Assembly (NCBI GenBank): GCA_002420015.1
Contig: DIHF01000017.1
Location: 1-15,056, forward strand
Reading direction: 5' to 3'
DNA length: 15,056 bases
Source: Micavibrio sp. UBA5703
GTDB lineage: Bacteria > Pseudomonadota > Alphaproteobacteria > Micavibrionales > Micavibrionaceae
Shown: positions 1 through 5,750 of the stretch, in pieces
How the letters are laid out: every line of letters begins with the position of its first letter
Position numbering within the stretch: position 1 is the first letter of the stretch
The notes under the pieces: model-generated
The model's input: the letters and a program-made list of their open reading frames with translations, nothing else
What the model was told of the DNA's origin: nothing
The model's database searches: none
Program-made: the position numbers and the translations under genes

Positions 1-396
1 TTCCATGTCGATAGGGCCGATGCTCATACAGTGCGCGAGATACTTGTCACCAATGTACGCCGCGATACGGCCCTGCACACAGACGAAAGCCGCCTGTATA
101 CGAAAGTCGGCGCAGAGTTCGCAGATCACCAGACCATCAATCATTCCGCTGGTGAGTATGTCCGTAACGGCATTACCACCAACAATGTCGAGAGCTATTT
201 TTCAGTGTTCAAGCGCGGCATGTTGGGAACCTACCAGCATTGCAGCGAAAAGCATCTTGGCCGCTATCTGGTCGAGTTCGACTTTCGTTATAACCACCGC
301 GAAATCGAAGATCATGAACGCGCTACCGAGGCTCACAAACTGGCCGAAGGAAAGCGTTTAACTTATCGGCGGATTGGTGAGCGAAAAGTCGCGTAA
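1..396 (+). CDS. IS1595-family (ISXO2-like) transposase, 5'-truncated by the window edge
   Basis: The frame is open from base 1 and ends at TAA 394-396, so this is the C-terminal part (131 residues visible) of a DDE-type transposase that continues to the left. Visible family marks are an HTDES segment holding a catalytic Asp, a conserved HQTINHSAGEYVR stretch, and a TNNVESYFSVFKRGMLGTYQ block holding the last acidic residue, followed by LxEFDFRYNHR near the end. These match the ISXO2-like transposase domain of IS1595 elements, which catalyses cut-and-paste style strand transfer. The C-terminus looks intact, ending in a basic RRIGERKVA. I could not find a convincing right terminal inverted repeat in the following 50 bases, and the left end is outside the window, so whether the element is complete is unknown. 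Confidence 0.88.
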   Translation, partial: FHVDRADAHTVREILVTNVRRDTALHTDESRLYTKVGAEFADHQTINHSAGEYVRNGITTNNVESYFSVFKRGMLGTYQHCSEKHLGRYLVEFDFRYNHREIEDHERATEAHKLAEGKRLTYRRIGERKVA

Positions 397-416
397 GTAC
401 AAATTACGCAGTAAAT

Positions 417-444
417 TTGACTCAAAACGATAGAATCGTATCAA
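417..444 (+). promoter_or_regulatory. candidate sigma70-type promoter of the 450-772 unit
   Basis: TTGACT at 417-422 and TATCAA at 439-444 are separated by 16 bases. The -35 box matches five of six consensus positions and the -10 box four of six. It lies just after the transposase stop and would start a transcript near 451 that runs into the strong terminator at 747-772. This is inferred from motif matching only. Confidence 0.4.
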
Positions 445-450
445 ATCGTA

Positions 451-660
451 AGATACAGCGGCCAGAGGAAGGACAAGCGGACACACCGCATCCGGAACCA
501 CCGCGTGTAGCCGGGGTAGTGTCCCGGCCCAGCCCGAAGCCTCCTAGGGGCCAAGGACCGGCAGTTGAACCCACGTTCCCTCTGTATAAAAGGGATATCG
601 CGGCATGTATTCTCAAACCTTAACGGCTTGAGGTACCGAAAGCTAGAAAGGTAGCGGACA
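451..660 (+). other. possible structured leader or non-coding RNA, family not recognised
   Basis: No convincing ORF fills this stretch, but it is rich in short perfect hairpins on the + strand. GCCGGG 510-515 pairs with CCCGGC 523-528 around a 7-base loop. TCCCT 577-581 pairs with AGGGA 591-595. ACCTTAA 617-623 pairs with TTGAGGT 628-634 (one G-T pair) around a CGGC loop. The stretch lies between a candidate promoter and a short ORF with a terminator, which would suit a leader or small RNA. I compared it by eye with 6S, RNase P, SRP, tmRNA and tRNA and saw no clear match. Confidence is low because GC-rich DNA forms such hairpins by chance. Confidence 0.3.
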
Positions 661-741
661 ATGATCCGTATACTTCTGGTGGTGAAAATTGACCATAAGG
701 TGCTGGCCCTTACTGCCATCCTCCTTAAGGCTTTTATGTAA
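661..741 (+). CDS. putative 26-residue hydrophobic small protein or leader peptide
   Basis: The ATG at 661 follows an AAAGG ribosome-binding site at 647-651 with a 9-base spacer. The frame ends at TAA 739-741, six bases before the stem of a strong terminator at 747-772. The product begins MIRILLVVKIDHK and is rich in Leu, Ile and Val (15 of 26), with charged residues clustered in the middle (K9, D11, H12, K13). The position just before a terminator would fit a small membrane-active protein or a type I toxin. The Ile/Leu/Val-rich makeup could also suggest an attenuator leader peptide, but no branched-chain biosynthesis gene follows. The ORF is short enough to arise by chance; the ribosome-binding site and terminator are the main support. 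Confidence 0.4.
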   Translation: MIRILLVVKIDHKVLALTAILLKAFM

Positions 742-744
742 CCG

Positions 745-867
745 TTAAGCGCGGCCCTTCGGGGTCGCGCTTTTCTTTGAAGGATTCTTTTTCTTTGGCT
801 CTGGCTTGCGATTCAGCATAGCCTTAAGCACCTGATCCCGTTTTTTATCGTCTGAGGTTTTTTTCAT
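745..867 (-). CDS. possible 40-residue Lys-rich small protein
   Basis: A minus-strand frame starts at the ATG complementary to 865-867 and ends at TAA complementary to 745-747. The product starts MKKTSDDKKRDQVLKAMLNR and continues with a Lys/Pro-rich tail. The pattern of a DDKKRDxVLKxML helix followed by Pro and Lys resembles small basic hypothetical proteins that I recall from alphaproteobacteria, which is a weak memory-based match. Against it, no good ribosome-binding site lies upstream, the start codon overlaps the start of the opposite-strand gene at 866, and the last codons lie inside the terminator stem. The frame is open further upstream, but that part is antisense to the 866 gene. Function unknown. 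Confidence 0.35.
   Translation of the reverse strand: MKKTSDDKKRDQVLKAMLNRKPEPKKKNPSKKSATPKGRA
747..772 (+). terminator. strong intrinsic terminator with UUCG tetraloop
   Basis: AAGCGCG 747-753, G 754 and CCC 755-757 pair with GGG 762-764, T 765 (G-U pair) and CGCGCTT 766-772 around a TTCG loop at 758-761. This gives an 11-bp stem on a very stable tetraloop, and the right arm runs directly into TTTTCTTT. The structure reads as a terminator on the + strand. On the minus strand it lacks a clear T run. Confidence 0.85.
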
Positions 868-1480
868 GGCTAATAATAGCACCCCCGAAAATCCAACTCC
901 ACATGAGCCTAAAATTATTTGGGATTTTGATCCCCGAAATTTGCCTCCCAAATTTTTACAAGCAGTCGGTTTACTTGCTGGCGCGTCTGCACAAACCGAG
1001 CATGTTTTAGGTAAATTTATTGGTGGCCTACTTGGCATTGATGCCATACAAGCCCTTGCGCTTACATCTAATATGACCATCCCATTAAAAGAACGGGTTA
1101 TACGCGCTCTTGCGGAGCTACGGGCTCCCGATCTGCAAGAGCTAGACAAGATAGATGATCTAATTGACGCGGCCATAGCCGCATTCGAAAAGCGCAATAC
1201 CGTCCTTCACAATCCTTTTATGATTCATCCCGAAACAGAAGAGATTTTTAGCCATCGGTTGCGAGTAAAAGGAAGCCTTCACCTTGAATTAAAGGTAATC
1301 ACCATCGAGGAAATAGAGCAGGACGCTATCACGCTCTATGAAATCGGGATGCGTATCATGGAATTCATAGATTCCAGAGGATTGTTCCCCCCCATCCCAA
1401 TCAAGCCCCTCAGAAAGGCCCCCAATAGGGGGAAGGAGGCGCGAGAGAAGCGCCGCAACCCGACCACCGGAAATTCCTGA
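866..1480 (+). CDS. hypothetical protein with HEPN-like R-x4-H motif
   Basis: This 204-residue soluble protein starts at ATG 866 with GAGG about eight bases upstream, at 854-857. It is predicted to be mostly helical from residues 27 to 170, with no signal peptide or membrane segment, and ends in a basic Lys/Arg-rich tail (180-198). Residues 110-115 read RNTVLH within EKRNTVLHN. This has the form of the HEPN nuclease signature, R-x4-6-H with a polar residue after Arg, placed after a long helix as in HEPN four-helix bundles. HEPN proteins are often RNases in toxin-antitoxin or phage-defence systems. The motif is seen; the fold and function are inferred. No antitoxin-like nucleotidyltransferase partner is next to it. 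The transposase remnant upstream and the lower GC suggest an accessory gene. Confidence 0.7.
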   Translation: MANNSTPENPTPHEPKIIWDFDPRNLPPKFLQAVGLLAGASAQTEHVLGKFIGGLLGIDAIQALALTSNMTIPLKERVIRALAELRAPDLQELDKIDDLIDAAIAAFEKRNTVLHNPFMIHPETEEIFSHRLRVKGSLHLELKVITIEEIEQDAITLYEIGMRIMEFIDSRGLFPPIPIKPLRKAPNRGKEAREKRRNPTTGNS

Positions 1481-1577
1481 AAACTTAACGCCGCCCTGTC
1501 CGTTAGATTCTGTCATTTTGATTCGTGTGCAGTCAAGTATATAATCCCGAAAAATTTCCTCTTTTGTCAAGGAAGGA

Positions 1578-1701
1578 TTTTAAACGCAACGGGCGCAAAG
1601 AACGCAACGGTTTCTACGAAGTGGATATTGTAATCCTTAATCGTCGCGTCCGTTGCGTTTAAAAATTCTGGATTGCTTCAGCCCTACGGGCTTTGCAATG
1701 A
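1578..1701. repeat. composite palindromic intergenic repeat
   Basis: The left arm TTTTAAACGCAACGG (1578-1592) is exactly inverted at 1650-1664. The left part also has a 9-bp rhythm, with AACGCAACG at 1583-1591 and again at 1601-1609. A second palindrome follows almost directly: ATTGC 1672-1676 pairs with GCAAT 1695-1699, and AGCCC 1680-1684 with GGGCT 1688-1692. This second part has the form of the dispersed repeat running from TGGATTGCTTC to GCAATGACG that occurs in many proteobacterial genomes. The gap 1481-1842 holds no gene that I can support. Confidence 0.7.
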
Positions 1702-1709
1702 CGAGGGTG

Positions 1710-1842
1710 CGTTGGTTATTTTTGAGATATATAAGTTATTGAAAACAAATGGATAATTAGCCATTTATATAAAATATTAGACATAATACATGAATTTGTT
1801 GTATTCTTCTGCTTATTAAATATTCTGTCAAGGAGACATACG
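1710..1842 (+). promoter_or_regulatory. AT-rich upstream region of the 1843 gene
   Basis: This stretch is much more AT-rich than its surroundings and contains several -10-like hexamers (TATAAA 1768-1773, CATAAT 1782-1787). None has a well-spaced -35 box. A small dyad, AAATGG 1747-1752 and CCATTT 1761-1766, could be an operator. The ribosome-binding site AAGGAG at 1830-1835 is strong and fixes the start at 1843. A promoter is likely here, but its exact place is not decided. Confidence 0.35.
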
Positions 1843-3111
1843 ATGAACGCCGATGCTGTGAACCAGGAAGTCGAAGCCCCGCAACCAGTTGCCTCCAAGG
1901 AAAGCGGCGGCAAAAGGAAGGTGATTATTGCTGGTGGTCTTGCTTTATCTGTTGGAGTGGCGTGGTTTGCCATGAATCATTTCGGTATGGGAACTGACGG
2001 GGATTTTGGCCCGTATGGAAAAGCCTCTGGCCCGCAGCAGCAAAAATCCATGCCATTCAAACGTCTGCAGGATGAGGCGCAAAAAATAAATCCGCCTGTT
2101 AGCTTGACAGAAGAAAGAGTGAAGGGTGACGTCGTGGCAAAACCACCTGTTACACCGCCGCATGTTGCACCGACGAAAAAACTTGATGGAAAGGAACGTG
2201 CGCCAGCCACACACCCGGCACAGGTCGCAGCGACAGGAAAAAAAGAAGAAAAGAAAATAGAGCCAAGGGGTAATAAAGGCACAAATGTTGCAGCGGTTAT
2301 GAATGAAGTTGCCGCGTCGCCCGCTGCGAAATCTGAGGCGGGATCGCATGATCTTAGCAACCAAGATTTTGCTGCAATCGTCTATAATTATCACGCGAAG
2401 AAGGGCAGTCCTGTGGCGGAAGGAATTGTTGCCGCTGCCCCCAAATCGTCGCGTGAAATATTTAATCAAGATATAAAAAATATTGTCGCAGGCATTGAAG
2501 TGGTCACCGCGTCGATAATGGGCGACACACCGGATGAAAAGGCGGTCAGTATTGAAGACCCGACAGGCAGGGGAACTATACACCGCACTTTTAAACTGGA
2601 TTCAAAAACGCAAAAAAAATGGAATGCTCTTGGCGAAAGGGCGAAGAATGCAACAGGAGAAGAAAAGATTGAAATCCTAGTTAGCATTGGCGCCAAGGAA
2701 ACCAAGTCTGTACTTCTTGAAAAATTGGGAAAGAGGGCGATTGAGGGGACAACAGAAACCAATGAGAGCGGACACAAGATTACCCGGCGTTACAATTTAG
2801 ACACCACAAAAATGACATACATGTCTGAATATGACGATGCTACCCAAAGGTACGTTGCCAGAAATTTTGACGCGAAAACCGGCAATCTGATGAATGTGTC
2901 TCTTTTCCTTGATCCCGACTACCGCGTCCGCGCAGATGGCATCGATGGCACGCCGGCAATACGTTTTTATAGCAGCGATGGAATGACTGTAAGCTGTGCA
3001 GAGAGGTATCGTGATGGCAACCATGTCGGGTCAGTTTTAGTCGGGGGGGCTTGTAAGAAGCCCGTTGGATTAAGTACCGCTATAAATGTCGATTCTATAG
3101 CCCCCCGTTGA
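1843..3111 (+). CDS. hypothetical single-pass membrane protein with periplasmic C-terminal domain
   Basis: This 422-residue protein starts at ATG 1843, seven bases after a strong AAGGAG site. Residues 1-26 are polar and end in GGKRK. Residues 27-44 form one membrane segment, so the positive-inside rule puts the N-terminus in the cytoplasm and the rest outside it. Residues 50-170 are a low-complexity Lys/Pro/Ala-rich linker, as in TonB- or VirB10-like spanning proteins, though I see no family motif. The region from about 175 to the end looks folded. It has two cysteines (C385, C404) that could form a disulfide. The gene is more AT-rich than the rpe operon downstream and stands alone, with its own leader and a hairpin after it. 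I do not recognise the family, and I infer no function beyond a membrane-anchored envelope protein. Confidence 0.75.
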   Translation: MNADAVNQEVEAPQPVASKESGGKRKVIIAGGLALSVGVAWFAMNHFGMGTDGDFGPYGKASGPQQQKSMPFKRLQDEAQKINPPVSLTEERVKGDVVAKPPVTPPHVAPTKKLDGKERAPATHPAQVAATGKKEEKKIEPRGNKGTNVAAVMNEVAASPAAKSEAGSHDLSNQDFAAIVYNYHAKKGSPVAEGIVAAAPKSSREIFNQDIKNIVAGIEVVTASIMGDTPDEKAVSIEDPTGRGTIHRTFKLDSKTQKKWNALGERAKNATGEEKIEILVSIGAKETKSVLLEKLGKRAIEGTTETNESGHKITRRYNLDTTKMTYMSEYDDATQRYVARNFDAKTGNLMNVSLFLDPDYRVRADGIDGTPAIRFYSSDGMTVSCAERYRDGNHVGSVLVGGACKKPVGLSTAINVDSIAPR

Positions 3112-3127
3112 TGTCCTCTCCCTTAAT

Positions 3128-3149
3128 CCCTCTCCCTTCAGGGAGAGGG
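3128..3149. repeat. perfect 9-bp hairpin repeat after the 1843 gene
   Basis: CCCTCTCCC at 3128-3136 pairs with GGGAGAGGG at 3141-3149 around a TTCA loop. A second partial copy of the left arm (CTCTCCC) precedes it. No T run follows on the + strand, so it is better described as a dispersed CCCTCTCCC-type palindromic repeat that may protect the 3' end of the mRNA than as an intrinsic terminator. Confidence 0.6.
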
Positions 3150-3252
3150 AAATATTATCCAAACGGATGTTTACAAAATCCGTTAACTATCATAGACTTA
3201 TGAAAGTTATACGCATTTGTTTCCACAGCCTTGCCTTCAAGACGTACGCCCT

Positions 3253-3915
3253 ATGCCGCCCAAGAACACCATACGCATTGCGCCTTCCATATTATCGGCC
3301 GATTTTTCGAAACTCGGCGAGGAGGTCGCCGCCATCGACAAGGCCGGGGCCGATTACATCCATATCGACGTGATGGACGGGCATTTCGTGCCCAATCTGA
3401 CGTTCGGCGCGCCGGTGGTGAAATCGCTGCGCAAGACGACGAAAAAGATTTTCGATGTGCATTTGATGGTTACCCCCGTCGATCCGCTGCTCCAGAGTTT
3501 TGTCGATGCGGGATCGGATATTATTACCGCGCATGTCGAGGCCGGGCCGCATATTCATCGCACGCTGCAGGCGATCAGGGCGGCGGGGGTGAAGGCGGGC
3601 GTATCGCTCAATCCGGCTACGCCGATCGAAAGCATTTCCCATGTGATGGATCTGGTCGATCTGATTTTGATCATGACGGTCAATCCGGGTTTCGGCGGGC
3701 AGAGCTTTATTGACCTGACGGGAAAGATTTCGGCCGCGCGCGCCATGATCGAGCGTGAAGGGCGCGAGATTGATCTGGAAGTCGACGGCGGTATCACGCC
3801 GCAAACCGCGAAGATGTGCATTCAGGCGGGCGCAAATGTTCTGGTGGCCGGAACGGCGGTGTTCAAGGACGGCCCCGGCAAGTATGGCGAATACATTCAG
3901 GCGCTGAGAGGGTAA
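3253..3915 (+). CDS. rpe: ribulose-phosphate 3-epimerase
   Basis: Rpe interconverts D-ribulose 5-phosphate and D-xylulose 5-phosphate in the pentose phosphate pathway, in the cytosol, as a metal-dependent TIM barrel. The 220-residue product has the normal family length. Visible active-site elements are S12 in APSILSADF, H37 and D39 in HIDVMDGHFVPN, H70 in DVHLMV, the phosphate-loop motif NPGFGGQ (144-150), and the second catalytic Asp, D178, in EVDGGI. The frame could begin upstream at TTG 3217, but ATG 3253 gives the usual N-terminus and length. No clear ribosome-binding site precedes it. The next gene starts three bases after the stop codon, so the two are probably one operon. Confidence 0.97.
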   Translation: MPPKNTIRIAPSILSADFSKLGEEVAAIDKAGADYIHIDVMDGHFVPNLTFGAPVVKSLRKTTKKIFDVHLMVTPVDPLLQSFVDAGSDIITAHVEAGPHIHRTLQAIRAAGVKAGVSLNPATPIESISHVMDLVDLILIMTVNPGFGGQSFIDLTGKISAARAMIEREGREIDLEVDGGITPQTAKMCIQAGANVLVAGTAVFKDGPGKYGEYIQALRG

Positions 3916-3917
3916 TT

Positions 3918-5552
3918 ATGCCGGCGCGCGCTATTTCGCAGATCAGAAAAACCGCCGGGCAGTTTGCATACGGAAGCGTTCTTTACAACTGGTCGCTGCG
4001 CGGCAGCGTGCCGGAACGGCTGCTGGTCAAGCCGGTCGATCCGTGGTCCGGCGATGCGGAGCGCGGCAGATGGCTGTGCGGCGGCACGTTTGCGATCGAC
4101 GGCGATCAGCTTGAGATGCGCGGCGACTTCTGGGAGCCGGACGATGCCAATGAGACGTGGCTGGCGCATATGCACGGATTTGAATGGCTGCGCGATCTGC
4201 GCACGCTGGGTGGTGACGGCGCGCGGCGCTATGGGCGTGCGCTGATGCAAAGCTGGATGGAGTATTATCCGGTCTGGCACAGGCTGGCGTGGCGGCCCGA
4301 TATCACCGCAAAGCGCGTGGCGATGTGGATTTCGCATTTTGAATCTTTCACCGCCAGCGCCAGCGACGATTTTCAGGACGAGTTTTTCGACTCGCTCATG
4401 CGCCAGTCGCGGCACCTGTCGCGCAGTCTGCCGGGCGATCTGAACGGCGTGGCGCTTTTGCACGGCGCGAAGGGATTGCTGTATGCGGGGCTGGCGTTCG
4501 AGGGGCGCGAGAACTGGATCGAGCAGGCGCTCACTATTTTCGAGCGCGAAATCGGCAGGCAGATTTTGAACGACGGCGGGCATGTCTCGCGCAGCCCCGC
4601 ATTGTTGCTGGAGGCGCTACAGATTTTGCTTGATGCGCGCGGCGCGCTGATGGCGGGAGGGTATCCCGGCTTTGACAAGATCCAGCACGCCATCGACAAA
4701 ATGGGTCCGGCGCTGCGGTTTTTCCGTTACGCGGATAAGGGGCTGGCGCTATTCAACGGCGCGCAGGAAGGCAACATCGCCTACATGGACAGCGTATTGG
4801 CGCAGGCCAATGCGCGCGGCAAGGCGCTCCAGTCCATGCCCTGCACGGGCTATGAGCGCGTTGCGCTCGGCCGCAGCATGATCATGATCGATACCGGGAA
4901 GACTCCCGCCTGGCCGTATGACGGCACCGCGCACGCTGCGCCGCTGGCGTTTGAATTTTGCTACGGCAGCGAGAGGCTGTTCGTCAATTGCGGCGCGCAC
5001 CCCACGCAGGATGAATGGCAGGATGCCCTGCGCGCCACGGCGGCGCATAATACCGCCGGAATTGATTCCCGCAACGCCTGCGAAATCCGCGAAGGCGGGC
5101 ATATGGGCCGCAAGGTGCGTACCGTTGTCACCGTGCGGGAGGATTCGAAAAAGTCCTCGCTAGTTGAGGCCTCGCATGACGGCTATGTAGCGCTCAACGG
5201 CGTTACGCACGGGCGACGCCTGTATATGACCGACAAGGGATGCGATCTGCGCGGCGAAGATACGTTTACCTGCGCTACCGGGCTGGCGCGGCCGCACGAC
5301 ATCGCCATACGCTTTCACATCCACCCCCGCGTGCAGGTTACGTTGACGCAAGGGGGCGACGATGCGCTGCTGCGCATGCCGGGCGGGACGGGCTGGCGTT
5401 TCATGCACGGCAACGGCGCGCTGGCGCTCGAAGACAGCATTTACCTCGGCGAGGGAACCCGCCCACGCAAAACCAAACAGCTCGTGATCTATGGCCGCAT
5501 GGAAAAAGACTTCGCCCGCGTCAAATGGGCGCTGCGGCGAGAGGGCGTCTGA
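3918..5552 (+). CDS. heparinase II/III-family protein
   Basis: This 544-residue protein starts at ATG 3918, preceded by GAGAGGG at 3906-3912 inside the end of rpe. Residues 1 to about 300 form an alpha-helical toroid-like part with the typical ILNDGGHVSRSPALLLEALQ segment. Residues from about 310 on form the beta-rich Heparinase_II_III domain, with CGAHPTQDEWQDALRATAAHNT as its most recognisable part. Family members are polysaccharide lyases, but many alphaproteobacteria carry this version beside rpe or purH, with no established substrate. I see no signal peptide, so it may act inside the cell, unlike classical heparinases. Position next to rpe is conserved to my knowledge. I am sure of the family but not of the reaction. 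Confidence 0.9.
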   Translation: MPARAISQIRKTAGQFAYGSVLYNWSLRGSVPERLLVKPVDPWSGDAERGRWLCGGTFAIDGDQLEMRGDFWEPDDANETWLAHMHGFEWLRDLRTLGGDGARRYGRALMQSWMEYYPVWHRLAWRPDITAKRVAMWISHFESFTASASDDFQDEFFDSLMRQSRHLSRSLPGDLNGVALLHGAKGLLYAGLAFEGRENWIEQALTIFEREIGRQILNDGGHVSRSPALLLEALQILLDARGALMAGGYPGFDKIQHAIDKMGPALRFFRYADKGLALFNGAQEGNIAYMDSVLAQANARGKALQSMPCTGYERVALGRSMIMIDTGKTPAWPYDGTAHAAPLAFEFCYGSERLFVNCGAHPTQDEWQDALRATAAHNTAGIDSRNACEIREGGHMGRKVRTVVTVREDSKKSSLVEASHDGYVALNGVTHGRRLYMTDKGCDLRGEDTFTCATGLARPHDIAIRFHIHPRVQVTLTQGGDDALLRMPGGTGWRFMHGNGALALEDSIYLGEGTRPRKTKQLVIYGRMEKDFARVKWALRREGV

Positions 5553-5562
5553 AGAGATTTTT

Positions 5563-5690
5563 AACGCGACGAACGCAACGAACGCGACGAGTTCTATCAT
5601 CTGTGTGCATCTGTGGTTTTTTATAGATCCTTCAGGGGCTTCCGTCTTCGCCCTTCGGGCTATGCCGGACAAGTCGCCCCTTCAGGAGGA
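5563..5690. repeat. composite repeat: 9-bp tandem plus palindrome, upstream of radA
   Basis: Three 9-bp units, AACGCGACG, AACGCAACG and AACGCGACG, run head to tail at 5563-5589. A palindrome follows at about 5628-5687, with outer arms TCCTTCAGGGGC and GCCCCTTCAGGA and an inner GCCC-TTC-GGGC hairpin at 5650-5660. The segment 5608-5635 recurs at 7333-7360 with 26 of 28 identical bases. The gap 5553-5750 holds no gene. Confidence 0.7.
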
Positions 5691-5750
5691 CATTTTTGGA
5701 AGTGTCATTTTGTTCTTGAAATGTTCTATTTTTTGCGTCATACATAGTTT

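Noticed and set aside
541..600. tRNA- or 6S-like RNA around GTTGAACCCACG
   Set aside because: No cloverleaf can be formed and I could not match the strand pairing to a known RNA; kept only as an unclassified structured stretch.
441..719. ORFs on either strand in 417-719 as longer protein genes
   Set aside because: No ribosome-binding sites and low-complexity products; the + strand hairpins and terminator fit an RNA or leader better.
1289..1570. Minus-strand ORF of 93 codons overlapping the end of the 866 gene
   Set aside because: Mostly antisense to the HEPN-like gene, with no motif; the product looks like random translation.
1945..2583. Minus-strand ORF of 212 codons within the 1843 gene
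   Set aside because: Cys/Arg/Phe-rich shadow of the Lys/Ala-rich + gene, which has a strong ribosome-binding site and a clear membrane segment.
3217..3252. Upstream TTG start for rpe
   Set aside because: The added 12 residues are not conserved in Rpe, and ATG 3253 gives the standard length and N-terminus.
5563..5589. Tandem 9-bp units as a CRISPR array
   Set aside because: The units are directly adjacent without spacers and far too short for CRISPR repeats, and no cas gene is present.
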